A DNA stretch of 64,000 nucleotides, from NCBI RefSeq assembly GCF_028583425.1, contig NC_072795.1:68896001-68960000 (forward strand), given 5' to 3'. Origin of the DNA: Eublepharis macularius (lineage: Eukaryota > Chordata > Lepidosauria > Squamata > Eublepharidae). The notes under the pieces were generated by a model. The model saw only the letters and a program-made list of their open reading frames with translations. It was not told the DNA's origin and did not search any database. Of the stretch, positions 11,411 through 24,196 are shown one piece after another. Both the position numbers and the translations under genes were made by a program. Numbering within the stretch: the first letter of the stretch is position 1; each line of letters opens with the position of its first letter.

Positions 11411-14400
11411 AGTGGAGCCATGGATATTTTGGGGTGCCAGTCCAGGGTCCCAGGCACCTTGGCTCAGTGGGGGTCCATATGCAGGATGTAGGGAGAGACT
11501 GGCAAACTCTCTCCAAATCGCTTTCATCTTTCTTATCATTCCACTTCCTTCTTCCACGTTCTATAACTCTCAAAATGTACTAGGTGGGAGGGAAGTGGAA
11601 GAATACAGAAAGAGGGCAGTGAACAAGGGGTAGTGTGGGAGGTAGGCAGAGGGAAATTCTTTTCTGTCTGAACCATCCGAACCAGACAGGAATTTGGCAG
11701 TTGAGAAACCTATCTTGTACACTTGCGCCAAAAGAACAGGAACTTCATCAGCATCTTTCTAATAGACAGATGCTGGGGGGGGGGGAATAAAACCATAGTT
11801 ATAAAATTACCTTGCTACACAACTGTAACTTCTGCCAGTTAATTTCACTGGGTGAGCCCAAGTTTTAATAGTATAAGAAAGGGAAAGAAAGTCGTCTCCA
11901 CTTCTTTTACTTTATATTTCATGTCAATCTCTATCATGTACCTCTATAATTGTATTTTTTCTTAACTAAATATGCACACATATTTTCACCTTTCCTTACC
12001 TGATCACAGATTTAAATTTATTTTCAGAATGATCAGTTATGATAACCATTGATTGTGGATATAGTTTAGCAGTGCAGAATCACCACTGTGTTGTCCTAGG
12101 TATATGAGAAAGAACAAACTGAAAATTTTTTGCAGGTATGTTAATTTTTGTAATAGAATGGAAAGGCTCGGGTGTTTCATTCCCAGTGATAACCTCTCTA
12201 GCACCACCAGGTCTGGTGCATGGTAGGGGTGTGTGATTCAGTATATTTGGGATTCTCAGATATACCAATATCATCTTCCCGGTTAATTCCAAATATATTC
12301 TGAATTAACCAGGTCCATTATTCCCTAGGAAGGAATCTTTCCAGGGGGCTGGGAGGTCTATTTTTAACGCAAACTATAGTGAGGGATGCCTGTCTTTTTA
12401 AAAAAAACTCAAAAGTTTCAACTGAATCAGATCAAGCGGTGCAGCAGATTGGACTGTCTGTCCAATCACATGAAATTTCTCTTATGAGAGAACTATCATG
12501 GTTGGGCAGACAGTACAGCAACTCTCCTTAACATGAAATGCCATTCATCTTTGAGGCAGTGAGACAAAGCCTTACACGGAAATCCGTCTGATGACCCTCT
12601 AAAGATTTTAGAAACATAAATCAAGGCCTTTTTTATTGTGCGGGCATGGTCTACTTTCTGCCTAAATACTCCATTTGTCATCACTGCTTGTTAGAATTTT
12701 TAGGGACTGCATCCTCTTTGTCTTGGCTTATATAAAATGTTTTTTTGCAATTAACAGGCTTTTCAAAGACTTTTTGAGATATGGGACAAACATATGAGAT
12801 TCTTATAAACTTACAGGTTAGTCTCCCCCTCCTCCTGTGTCTGCACGAAGGTATGGTGTAATACATAGCGATGAATGACTGCAGGGACCACATTGTACAC
12901 TTTGTATATACAATCCAGACTCAGCTTTTTGTAGTGTTCAATATACCTGAACTTGCAGAAGGCCCTATGGAGACATTTGTCTGTACATGTGGAAATCCAG
13001 AGGCAAGGCTAGCAGACATGGTCTCACTCTCCCTATCATGCATATAGTTGTACATGTTTTGAACAACCTAACAGGGTTGTCATCCATTGTTTTAAACAGT
13101 GTGTTTGCATAACCATTAAAAGAGACTCTATACAAGTACAACACTATCTGGTCTGTGGCTTATGTTTTTTTAATGAAAGCCTTGTCCTAAAACTAACAAA
13201 CCATGTAGTTTATATGAATATGAATATCTTCCAAAAGCGATTCTTAACTTTGAAACTGCTCTCCAAATGCAATATCCTATGTAGACGCAGGGCCTGGGAA
13301 AAAAGAAGCAGTCTCAAAAGCCGTTACAGCCAATGTCAAACAATGCTAAGTCTCTGGGGACTTCCATGCTCCAAAGAGTGGAAATTCCTAAAGGGGTACT
13401 AAATGAGAGAGTGTTTCCCCATTTTTTCTGAGTAGGAAAGAAAAGAAAGTTCATGTAAGCTCCGAGACACCAAGATTCACAAAGCTCAAACTGTTGGCTG
13501 CAACACTTTTAATTTTGTCTTACTACAAGGGAAAATGTAGCAGTGTATCAAAATGTTCTTCTGCTTGCTGCAATCACACACACACACAAAAAGAGGGAGG
13601 CGTTAATCAAGCTGCAAATTGCTACATCTGACCTCTCCTTCAAACATTATCAATCTATTTGACAAACTAGTGCTAAACGGATAGACTTCTATACTCAAGG
13701 ATGAACTATTCATAAATAGTGGATCCAAAGACACACAGTGCAAATATTGGTAGACGAATAGTTCACATCACATCCAGCCCAGATATGGCAACCACTTTCA
13801 GAAATGACTCCATGAATGGAAATGGTAACATATGAATCAGCTTTGAATGAGAGACAAGGACTGACAAAACAAAGAACATTAATCATAACCAGTGTTTACA
13901 CCTCTCCTGACTGAATGTTATCAGCCACAAAACATTCCTATAAAACAAAAGGTTGAAATTAGCAGGACTTGATACTGGCTGTCTGAAAGAGTGCCTGCAA
14001 TTCTACAGACACCCTCAATGAGATAAAATTACACGCAAACTGTAACGACAATCAACCAACAACATTCAAAAGTATAGAAAGTAAAGGAACTTCTTGTCTT
14101 ATCCCAGGTCAAAAGCAGAACTTCCCCTGGTTATCTTGCACTGCCACAAGATGTCAAACCGTTCTTACTTGCACAAAAGTCCTGATTACTCATGATGCAA
14201 GAAGTAGGTTTTCCTTGAAAGATCAAAAGGATTACTACCAGGCTGATAACAAACAAAGGGACTCTGATTCTCTATACCTAAAATGTTTAAGTAGTGCATA
14301 TAGGCTTTATTGTTGTGGCCTTTTGTGAGAAGAAGATACCAGTCACCTTGACAAGATGCTTTTATAGGTTTGCTGAAAGATGAGTCTCTTCTCTGGACTA

Positions 14401-14630
14401 GAAATCGAAGGGCAAAATGCAACCAGAAAAAGGTTTAGAAATCTGCAGCTCTTTCTAGAAATTCTCTAATTTAAATACTCATTCTCTATATATGCTCAGA
14501 AAAATTCAGTCCATATATAGCTTGCATTTAGGGTTGCCAAGCTACATTTAAGGCCCTCAGCTCCCATTTCCCACTATGGCTCTGAGCAGCAGCAGGAGAA
14601 AAAATACAAAAAATGACTATTGGACTGACA

Positions 14631-14762
14631 GTGTGATGTCACTTCCCAGAGAAAGTGACATGAGTCCTCTTTAGGAATCACCAGAAACTCTAAAGTTTTA
14701 CCAAAGAGTTTCTGGCGATTCCTAGAAATATGTGATACTACACCAAGTGACATCACACCAGT
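14631..14762. repeat. Imperfect long palindrome (arms ~60 bp)
   Basis: The left arm runs from gtgtgatgtcacttcc through ggaatcaccagaaactct (14631-14692). The right arm runs from agagtttctggcgattcc through caagtgacatcacac (14705-14760). The loop is about 10 bp. The outer part carries the TGATGTCACTT motif that also occurs as inverted pairs at 23386 and 55606. Likely a foldback or MITE-type unit. Confidence 0.7.
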
Positions 14763-17555
14763 ATATCCCTGCCCTCCTGGTCTCCTTTTGGTTGCCAGGC
14801 CACGCCTACTTGCATTGTACATAAGGGTGTATAATCAATCCTCACTTCTTAGAATTTGGAGGGACTATGGTTAGAACATTCCAGGGGGCTGATTAAACGA
14901 CTCTGAACACACTAGTAGTCTGGCAAGGTGCTGCTCAGCGATAGTAGCAATATAATGATTCTAATCAAGCATCTGAATGTGAAGCAGGCCAAAGGAAGTC
15001 TTTGTCTTGACAGCTCTTGACATTTCTGCCCCCACCAGCTTTTCTGATAATACTCACCCCCCTCTTCTACACAGAGTCCCAGATTTACGTTTGTGAAGCT
15101 AAACACTAAGTTAGAACATGGAGCAAATAACTTGGTGAAGCCATAAGAGGAAAGTAGTTATAGGCTGAGAGTTAAGCATCAGCACCACACCACTCCTCTT
15201 CTCCAAATTTCCCCTGTCCAGTTCTACTTTGCAGCAAAGAAGGGGACACCAGGAGTTTGTATGTGACACTTAGGGCACAACTAGACATGATAGTGCTCCT
15301 GGGACATGGGAACACCACTGCCTGATCCTGACTGGGCATGAAGTACAACATGACAAGGTGCTCTTGTCCCACCCCTCACCCCTCCATGCCTTTTTAAGTG
15401 TTGAAGCAGCTTGGGGAGGGGTATTTCAGTGATGAAAAAAGAGCACATAGTTCTGCCATGCTGTGGCCTCTGCAACATTGTTTAAAATTGCATGTTGGGC
15501 TCTAAAAGGTGGTGTCCCCAGTTCCAACCCATGGAGGATCTCACATCTAGTTCTTTAGATATATTTTCTAGAACTTCTGTTGGACAATTACAGTTGCCTC
15601 TGGAAGGGATAATCTGTAAGGTGAGGATACCAAGAGACATTCCTGGCAGATATTCCACACTTCTGGACAAAGGCTGTAAACAACCATGACAATTCTTCGG
15701 ACAAATTCCAAAATCAAAAGTAATATAATTACATTTATAGAGACCAACCAATATATTACAAAATGTACACATTTGAAATTAAAAATAAAAATAATAAAGG
15801 GGAATAAAGAGAAAAGAAAATAATTTGCAGTTCTCTAACTATGAAATTCCTTTTTCCTTTCAGAACTTACCAAGGTCCAAGGAGAATCACAGCACTGGAC
15901 TGACTTTCCATGGCTTGACTTGCACCAGCTCAAGCAAGCCATAAAATAGAATCATGGTTCTCAGATTTCAGCAACTTGATGGCCCCTTTTTAGATTTAAA
16001 TTTTTGTGGAACCTCAAGCCTCCCCCTTCAAAGCCACTCATGTCCCATGGAGGCCTCTATCCTCTCATGCACTCAAAATAATGCAATGTGAACCATATCT
16101 GCAACACTCTAAGACAAGATGAAGAAAAATGTTTGTATTGTCTATAGTGCCCAACTCAAAATGCCTTGACCCAAGGGAGTATGTATAGAGACAGTAAGAA
16201 ACGTTCTTACTGGTTAATAATGTCTAACCAGAGGCCACCAAATAGGGGTGGGGAAGGAGCTGGAAAAACTTTCCAAGCTGTTCATATACAAGAGAAAAAG
16301 ACAAATTGGACACAACCTGCCATTTACCGTTAATTGTCCACATACATAGAGTGGAATCTCTGAAATGAAATTCTTTGCATTGGAAAACACTGAAAACCAT
16401 TTCAATTTAATACCAAAAGTAACCATGATGACTGCATTAGGACTGTACTGCCTTGGTGCCACTCAACAATTACAATTCCTAGGGCTATGTTATTGATTAC
16501 CAGATATCAATTAGTACATTTTTAAGCTAGAACTCTGAGGTGATCTGAAGGTTGGATGACTGTGGGCAGCAGCAATTCTGCGAGCTCCCACTCTTACAAA
16601 AGGGGAAAGCAGATTTTCTCACCATCCCCAAGGTGGAGAGGTCCTGAACCCATTCTGAGAAAACCTAGAAGTCTCTGTTTTCACATTAGTCAGGTGAGAG
16701 CGAAAACAGCTGGCCCACTGTCCTTACAAAGGATGTGCAAACCTCTTGGAGTACCCTAGCAGAGCAGACTCCCAGGAGGCCTTGGATCCTAGTCGGAGAA
16801 ACACTGAACTAATACTTTAGTTTGATGTAGAATCTTCTATTAGTAGACTGGTTTCTACAACATTATCATCTGCTACCAAATCATTCAGATGAGGTGGATT
16901 AAGAATCTAAAACATTTGAGATCCCACTTCATTATGATCTGCTAGGAGGTTTGTATAATCTGAATTCCATGTTTTCTGTCACTAAATGAGCAAAAACAGT
17001 TTCCAAAGTATAAACCAAACACAACCTATGATCCAGATACATCAAAAGCAAATACCTTTGCCCTGATATAGTAACATCTGCTATGCCTGTTAAAGACCCA
17101 TCCATTCTTTGGGTACCCTCCATCCCTTTTTCACTTGAAAGTCTATTCCAACACATCATTGACTCACAAATCTCGCTGACAAGGAAAATTAGCCAAGCAT
17201 GGTTTAAAAGTGAGGCCTGTAGCTCAGGAACTAAGCCAAAGGCTGCATCTGGCTGCAATATTGAATGTCAATTCCCCAGTTAATCAACTAGAGACTTCAC
17301 TGAGGTGTGACATTAATAAACAACCCACAACTGAATATCACCATGTTTTTTTCACAGAGGGCAACTGGCAATCAAAGCCTGGGTTTTCCTAAACTTGGCA
17401 AAGTGCAGTCCTCCATCAACAGGGAACTTTGACGCAGCATGCCTAGGAAAGTGCCTAAGAATTTCCAATTAGTGCCTAATCTCCAATCTAGTTCCAATTA
17501 CTGCATATTCATCATGCATCTAAAAGGATTTTTAAAATTGCTGATTATGCTACAC

Positions 17556-17560
<5 letters not shown>

Positions 17561-17607
<47 letters not shown>
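17561..17607. repeat. (GA)23 microsatellite
   Basis: Pure GA dinucleotide tract of 47 bases in intron 1. Confidence 0.98.
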
Positions 17608-17608
<1 letters not shown>

Positions 17609-18338
17609 AGTGCTGCTGATGGACAAGGTGATACTCAAGCTTGTGTAAGGGCAGGGAAAACATTCATGTTTAGTCCAGTCCTGCTATTACAACTATCCGA
17701 ATGTGAGCATGGGGAGAAAGAAAATCCTGTTTTCCCCTTCAAGTGAACAGACTAAACAGGTGAGGAGAGAGGCAAAGGAAGTACACATCCTTCAAAGTAT
17801 TCTTTTCCAGTGTCGGTTCTCCAGCCTAAAGCCCTTTTCAGAAGTTATAAACATGAGCTCCAGAACTTACTATTCATGTATAAAGTGCACACTACTGAAA
17901 TATACACAGTCATATACACAAAGAAGCAACACACATATTTACTATGCCTTGGTATGCATGAAAACCCTGAAAAATCCAGTAGTCACTGAAATGGTATATG
18001 TGTTGCTGCCATTTGCACAACATAGTGACTGCATATATTGCAGCAACATGCACTAGTATTATGCCTGGTTTGTAAACTCCTTGTTATTATAACATTTGAA
18101 CATTACTTATTAACCTCCAGACTAGACTACCGAAACACATGCTACATGGTAGGATTGCCTTTGAAAATGTGTGTGGAATCTACAGTTGGTTCAGAATGAC
18201 ACAGTAAGAATCCTGATGGAAACAAATTTGAAAGTAATGAAGACAGAATCCGACATAAAAGTAATATATTTTAACTGTTTTCCAATTTGTTTCCAAGACA
18301 AATTCAAGGTAGTGGTGATGACTTTTAAAACCTTAGGG

Positions 18339-18410
18339 CTGCAATCCTAACGTCATTTTGCTGGGAGCATTCCACTGAATAACATGAGACTTACATCTAA
18401 GGATTGCTCC
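18339..18410. repeat. Palindromic short element, copy A
   Basis: Ends gcaatcctaa ... ctaaggattgc are complementary. This is a diverged member of the ~85 bp foldback family also found at 25146, 37358 and 43163. Confidence 0.6.
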
Positions 18411-18454
18411 CTAAATGTCTTAGGACCAGAGTATCGCAAGGACCAGGAGGGAAC

Positions 18455-18635
18455 ACAGCATTGTACAGCTGAATCTTGTCAGATTTGGAAGCCAAGCAGG
18501 GTCAGTACTTGGATGGGAGACCACCAAGGAAGACACTGCAAAGGAAGGCAATGGCAAACCAGCTCTGCTTCTCACTTGCCTTGAAAGCCCATTGCTGGGG
18601 TCACCATAAATCAGTTGTGATGGCACTTTACACAT
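18455..18635 (+). repeat. 5S rRNA-derived SINE (copy 2, diverged head)
   Basis: The 5S-like segment reads gaagccaagcagggtcag...tacttggatgggagacc, with an internal deletion relative to copy 1. The tail is aggcaatggcaaaccagctctg ... ccttgaaagccc ... ggtcaccataaatcag. It retains the C-box region gatgggagacc. Confidence 0.85.
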
Positions 18636-18779
18636 ATCTCAAGGACCACACCCACCCAATTAACCTGCCTTGTCTTTTACTAAGAACATGCTTTGTGTGC
18701 CCACATTGGCTAAAGGTGAGATGAATAAGATTGCTAAATAAGGCTTTCTTGGCCCCAGATCAAGAACTTCCATTGTCCC

Positions 18780-19480
18780 TTCATTCCTTGGCTGATGTCT
18801 GTTCTGGAGAGGCAGCGAGAGCCGGATGGACCCCAGGAGACTGGCGAGGCACCTCATGAGCAGAGGCAGAGGAGGCCGCGCCGCATCACCTGGAAGGGCC
18901 CTGCCAGCCCTGTCTTGCAGGAAAGAATAAGAGAGAAGGGAAGAGAGAAAGGAGGCACACCTGAGGAAAGCCCCAGCTGGGATACATCCAGCCCTGCCCT
19001 GTAAGAAAGGAAGGGAAGAGAGAAAGGAGGCAAACCTGAGGAAAGCCCCAGCTGGGATACATCCAGCCCTGCCCTGCAAGAGAAGAGAGGAATGCAAGGA
19101 GAAACTAGGATGAGGGAAGAAACACCTAAGGGCATACACAGCTGGACAGCATAAGGAATGGGAAGGCACCTGGGAGGAAGGGGGGGAGTTAGAGGAAACC
19201 CTATAAAGGCTGGCTTAGGTGAGAATCGTGGTGGGTTGTATAGGAGTGGAAGGAGGTTGGTGGGAAAGGAAGGTTGGTGACGGAGAGAGGTGGGAGCAGG
19301 GGCTGGGTCAGGTTGAGCGGGCCTGTGAATAGACTGAGAGGGAGTAAGGGTGAGGTATACCTCCCCTCCTTCCACAAAGTAGGACCCAGCAGTATCCCTG
19401 ATGACACCCCAGAGCCAGAGTCAGGCACCCCAGCGTCTGGCACAGCAGGGCCCGGGATGAATCCTGACAAGTAGTATTTG
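18780..19480 (+). repeat. GC-rich LTR-like segment with 75 bp tandem duplication and TATA-like box
   Basis: A 75 bp unit is repeated nearly perfectly in tandem (about 18930-19004 and 19005-19079; both contain ggaggcaMacctgaggaaag and agctgggatacatccagccc). It is purine-rich on plus. About 120 bp further lies ctataaaggctgg (19201), followed by a GC-rich stretch ending near gggatgaatcctgacaag. Tandem enhancer-like repeats upstream of a TATA box are typical of U3 of LTR elements, but I see no LTR ends, primer-binding site or internal domain. Open frames across it on both strands simply follow the repeat. Confidence 0.4.
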
Positions 19481-19769
19481 AATACTGAGCCATTGCTGAG
19501 GTAAAAGAATAGGCTTGCTTGATTGCTCTATTCTCTCCTCAGTGATATCAAAGGTGTATCTTGGAGAAGCCCTTAACTGCTGGTTCCCTATTAAATCTGT
19601 GGCAAAGGGGGCAGAGAGCTTTCTAATGGCTGGCATTAGCATGGGCAGTAACAGACTATTTAACTGGTAAGTCCCTTAATTAAATATTTAAGAACTCCGA
19701 TGCAGAAGATTTCATGTAAAAGTTTCCACTAAAGAAAGAGCTGTACATAAGTGATCATTCTTTTGATAG

Positions 19770-19960
19770 GGTTGCCAACTCTGAGCTGGGAAATTCCTGG
19801 AGATTTGGGTCTGAAACATAGGGAGGAGAGGAAGCTTAACAGGGATGCAGTTATTGCAGAGACCACCCTCGGAGGCTGCCATTGTCTCCGGGGAAACGGA
19901 TTCCTGTTACCTGGGCATCAGCTGGGAGAAGTCCAGCTGCCAACTGAAGGCTGGCAACCA
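19770..19960. mobile_element. Short terminal-inverted-repeat element (ggttgccaac ends)
   Basis: Starts ggttgccaactctgagctgg and ends gaaggctggcaacc, giving complementary ends ggttgcca(a/g)c. Internal text (aaattcctggagatttggg, ccattgtctccggggaaac) resembles a short repeat common in squamate genomes. Nonautonomous, with no ORF. Confidence 0.6.
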
Positions 19961-22763
19961 TGGATACAGAGTGAACATCAAATCCACTTTCAGTCTAAGT
20001 GTACATTGGGGTAAGGGGGAGAAAACAGCTATCTTGATCAGTGATTTCAGACTAGAGTTGTTCGCTAGGGTGATAATCTCTGCTTCCGTACAAATCAACT
20101 GACCCATTTTTCAATCTGACTCTGAAAGTACCCAGAAGTTGTTCACACATAGCAACCTAACCCTTTCTAAGTGTGTGCTGTGAGGGAGAAAAATCATTAT
20201 AATTTCAGATCCAGGATTCAGCAGGGGCGGGGGAGAACATCTTTACCATTTATTCCTGATTTTCAGGTCAGCTGGTACTTATTCAGGATTCAGATTTGTT
20301 GGGGGGGGGGGTCCAGAATGTTGGGATCATTTATTTTCAATGAGCATTTGGTGCAACTATTTTTTACAGATAATGGCCCTAAATTTATACAATACATAGT
20401 ACCTCTCTAACCTAAAGATCCCCTAAGTTTCAAGCAGAATGGACAAAGGAGTTGAATTTTAGAAATCCCTGAAGCATGTGCCCCTCAGGACACTTTTCTC
20501 CACTGTTTCCTATGGGGGGAAATGGCAGGAACTGCTGGCTGCTGGCACTGAAAAAGAAAATTATGACTGCATCTGGTTTCTTTATGTACTTACAGTGACT
20601 GTCACATGGTATTTTTTTATTTCCATGGAATACACTGCATTTGCCAGCCTTCCTTCTTGCAGTCAAGTTGTCTACTTTCACAAACTAAGGTAAGACTTCA
20701 TTGGCAGAAAACTGCCCCCTCATCACTGTAATTTCTGAAAATAGTTCAAATACCCCCCCCAGAAAAAAAACCTAGAACAATAAGTGTGATTGTATGTGAT
20801 GAAGCAATCATCCAATTGCTATAGGACAAATGTCTTCACAGTAGGGTATCATAATTACTACTACAGTTTAAGGAGGTCCTGGTGGGCGGGGTTTCTCATT
20901 CCTCTGAAAACTTCATCCATTTCAGAAGAGCTACTGCTGGCCTTAAAAATTCCTTCTCTGGGGCTTGTCTCCAGTGTTGATTGGCTGGAATTACTCCTGA
21001 TCCTTTGCAAGGATCCAATTGGAAGGGAGAAACAAGGTCACCCAGGAAAGCAGGATAATCAAAGGAAAAAAGACGCCTGCTGCTGATGAGGGTAAGCACC
21101 TGAACATGAAAAATGACATGATTTTTTTCCCCCAGGTGCGGGGGTGTATTTGGTAATGCCTAAGAATACCCTGATTTGTGTTTACCATTCCAGAAATCAT
21201 GGTAACTACCTGTAACTGCAATTTTCATGTATATTTTTGGTTCAGGAACTTTGAGATGCCCACCCCTAAACTGCCTTTGTGTTGCCTCAAATGACCATGG
21301 CTTATCTAATATTTGGCAAAAGTGTGCCATCCTCCCAGTGCAGAATAGATACATATCAATCAATGAACATGCACTAAACGCATCAGTGAAATTTACATGA
21401 AATCTGGTGGAACAAATCAGATGTAATTAATCTGTTTGCCTTTCAAAGAGTATTCAAACAGAGGACTTAAACTTCCAGAAATCTGTTTACAGTCCACTTG
21501 AATGTTCTGCAATATAAAAGGATAGTTGACCTACATGGCATGTGGAGAAATCAAGTTGATCATGCCAGAGGATCTTGTTTCTAAACCTTCTCTCCGGTTC
21601 TCTTTTCTCTGTTTCACTTACTTCCTTGCAAACACATCTGTGATAAACACTCTAATAATAGAAACTGCAAGCTAACATATGAAATGTAACTAGGCATCTT
21701 AACAGCACAGAATGAGACACTGTTTAACAGCAGTGGATAAAAGAACTGAGTTTCTGTACTACTCTATGTGAAGTACTGGACTTCCATAATTCACTATAGG
21801 CCAACACTCAAGCTAAGAAAATCTAGAGGGTCTGGGCTACTTGCCGGAACCCTGAGGCTTTACATGTTTTCTTGGGGCCAGCAGATCTACCCTCCCTCTG
21901 TCTTGTAGAATATGAAAGGTCAATTTTTAACATAAGGGGAACATGCATGAGAAATGTAGAACCCTAGCCTACTCACAAGCCAGGCAGGATTCTCTACTAC
22001 TCATCCAAGCACTTCCCTTGTGGTTAAAGGTGCATCTTACTGCTCCAGCTATTTTCTCTTTTGTGAGCTCATGCATTACATTTGAATACAAACTTGCAAA
22101 AACAAAAACCTGTGGCTCTATAAATACTGTTATCTTCTCCTATGACTCAGAATAAAGGGTATCTAGAGTGTTCCGGTAAAGAAGCGTTCCCAACCAGTAT
22201 CTCTAAACCTGATTATTTGATAAATTATTAATTTTAGCAACAAAGGAGAAAAAGCTAACAGAAATGTGCCCCTCATGACAAAGCGTGGTTCCCTTTAATT
22301 CACCAGTGCTGGCACTTCTTTTTCATTTCTCACAGGTAATGTTAAGTTGTATTTTCTGCATACTCAGCAGTCTCTTGGGGTTCAGAAAGCCTAGATGACA
22401 TATGATATAAATATTACTTACCGTAGAGGACAGAAATTAAATTGGTATACCCATCTTCACAACATTTTTAAAAAATAAACGAACCTGTTGCATATTTCTA
22501 AAGTAATTTTACTGATCCAGTTACTAGCAGCAAAGATTTGTCTTGGAGGCCAGAGAAGGTTGTCTTGAACCTTTTATACTAAAATACCCACTGGAGTTTT
22601 AATAAAACAAAGGCATTTTTTAATGTGAAGTTTTTCCAAACTTCACATTAAAATCCAAATTAATTGCTTCTTATGAATAAGATCAAAAAAAATTCAATCG
22701 GCTATTGTGGAAATGCCATTGACAATAGCTGTGTGGTGATAAGAACATAAACAACAGCAGTTT

Positions 22764-22906
22764 GTTGAGAACTCCCCAGTTTGACACTGAGAGATCTCTG
22801 TCTTTCGGTGCTACACCTCTGAAGATGCCAGTCACAGCTGCTGGCGAAACGTCAGGAACTACAATGCCAAGACCACGGCAATACAGCCCGGAAAACCCAC
22901 AACAAC
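22764..22906 (+). mobile_element. Solo PLE terminal unit with 12 bp TSD
   Basis: About 143 bp whose right 125 bp is the same terminal sequence as in the inverted pair at 23984-24322 (gagatctctgtctttcggtg ... cagcccggaaaacccacaac). It is flanked by an exact 12 bp direct repeat caacagcagttt (22752-22763 and 22907-22918), which marks it as a discrete insertion. It contains an intact hammerhead-like core. Assignment to Penelope-like elements is by resemblance of the terminal sequence and ribozyme motif, not by an attached protein. Confidence 0.7.
22819..22853 (+). ncRNA. Hammerhead-ribozyme-like core (minimal type I)
   Basis: In order: CTGAAGA (22819-22825, fits CUGANGA), stem II gccag/ctggc (22827-22831 with 22841-22845) closed by loop tcacagctg, GAAA (22846-22849), then C and GTC (the NUH triplet) at 22850-22853. 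Stem I starts with a 3 bp pairing cct/agg directly around the core. Stem III is only ACGT, a self-complementary 4-mer with no loop, so it could form only between two RNAs. Minimal hammerheads thought to act as dimers are known from PLE terminal repeats. Activity is not shown. Confidence 0.65.
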
Positions 22907-22934
22907 CAACAGCAGTTTTATTGAGATGGCCTTA

Positions 22935-23125
22935 CAAAGCTGCCAGACATTGAGTCAGACCACTGATCCACCTAGGTCAGTCTTGTCCACCTTGAGAGGC
23001 AGTTTCTCTTGATGATCACATATCTGGAGTATGCTTGAACTCCTCTAACTAGAGATGCCGGGGATTAAACATGGGACTTCTTACATGCAAAGTACCTGCA
23101 CTGCTACTAAGCCAAGGACCTTCTC
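22935..23125 (-). repeat. tRNA-derived SINE (minus strand)
   Basis: On the minus strand the head contains an A-box-like ggcttagtagcagtgcagg, then gcatgtaagaagtcccatg and a B-box-like segment ending taatccc. Further on comes a tail with gtcagaccactgatccacctagg on plus. The same family, plus strand, is at 30568-30725. Diverged. Confidence 0.65.
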
Positions 23126-23385
23126 ACTCCTGCTGAAATCTGGATGAGAAGCTATTCAACAATAGCTCTTCAACTGCTGTTGGACTTACAGTTGTCAAGT
23201 TAGGGCTAAGCTTTGGAGCAAAAGTCCGGAGCTACAGACTGTGGCTCATCAACCCCCCCCCCCCCCCGCCCCTGGCCAGGTTTGCCAGGTCCTTATACCC
23301 TCCTGGCAGAAGGGGGAGACTGATACTCACCGGGATGATCCTCTTCACACCGTGCAAAGTGCGGCACACACTTCTGGTATACTAA

Positions 23386-23411
23386 TGACGTCACTTCCAG
23401 AAGTGACATCA
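23386..23411. repeat. Short palindrome with CRE-like half (TGACGTCACTTC)
   Basis: tgacgtcacttc, then 3 bases, then aagtgacatca forms a 12 bp by 11 bp hairpin. It sits in a GC-rich stretch (23245-23570) that begins with a long C run and has no gene I can support. Related palindromes are at 14631-14762 and 55606-55636. Confidence 0.7.
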
Positions 23412-23677
23412 GCACACTGGCAGCTGGAGTACTCCTGCGGCCATGCTTGTGCCCAGGGTGTCTGCTGGTGGTGGGCAATCGCAGAGCAGCTTGGCCAGCA
23501 GGCAAGCAAGCAAACTGCTGGGAGATTGCCAGCCACCAGCAGGCACCTGGGATCCATACCTCACCCCAAAATGTAGGTTGTAGTTGTTGATGGATGAGCC
23601 CTGCCCAGTTCACTTCCATATTTATGTTCCCTTTCATTTTTCTTCAGTGCTTTCTAGGGACTGTAGTCCCCCCTGTG

Positions 23678-23880
23678 TGTGTGTGAAGTACTGTCAAGTC
23701 ACAGCCAACTTATGGTTTTCAAGGCAAAAGACATACATAAGTAGTTTGGCATTGCTTGCCTCTGTGTGACAACCCTGGACATCCTTTTCAGTCCATCCAA
23801 TAATAACCAGGGCCAATCTACCTTAGCTTCAAAGAACTGATGAGATTGGGCTAGCTTGGGTCATCCAAGTCAGGGCAGTT
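23678..23880 (-). repeat. 5S rRNA-derived SINE (copy 3, minus strand)
   Basis: Plus-strand text is the complement of the tail (gtactgtcaagtcacagcca, ttatggttttcaaggcaaaa, tttggcattgcttgcc) followed by the complement of the 5S-derived head (accttagcttcaaagaactg, atgagattgggctagcttgg). Confidence 0.8.
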
Positions 23881-24037
23881 CCCCCTAAGACCATAACAGC
23901 TAGTCTAAAATGACCTAGCAGTACTCCCATGGGCTTAAGCAGATGGCTATTAGAAAAAGATATTTTCTGAGGTGACACAGCATGGTTGTTGTGGGTTTTC
24001 CGGGCTGTGTTGCCGTGGTCTTGGCATTATAGTTCCT

Positions 24038-24072
24038 GGCGTTTTGCCAGCAGCTGTGGCTGGCATCTTCAG
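24038..24072 (-). ncRNA. Decayed hammerhead-like core
   Basis: On minus, CTGAAGA and stem II (gccag/ctggc) are kept, but GAAA is AAAA and the GTC cleavage triplet is GCC. Both changes hit residues essential in known hammerheads, so this copy should be inactive. Confidence 0.55.
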
Positions 24073-24196
24073 AGGTGTAGCACCAAAAGACAGAGATCTC
24101 TCAGTGTCACAGTGACACTAGTGACCAAGTGACACAGTGACCAAACAACAGTGTCACTGTGACACTGAGAGATCTCTGTCTTTTGGTGCTACACCT

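Noticed and set aside
12222..12330. Possible DNA-transposon end (taggggtgtgtgattcag...ggttaattcc...gaattaacc)
   Set aside because: A short internal inverted repeat is visible, but I could not find a matching second end or a TSD.
18660..19375. 169- and 173-codon minus-strand frames with repeated GRAGCIPAGAFLR
   Set aside because: They follow the 75 bp tandem duplication. Since 75 is divisible by 3 the repeat stays in frame, and no protein family is recognisable.
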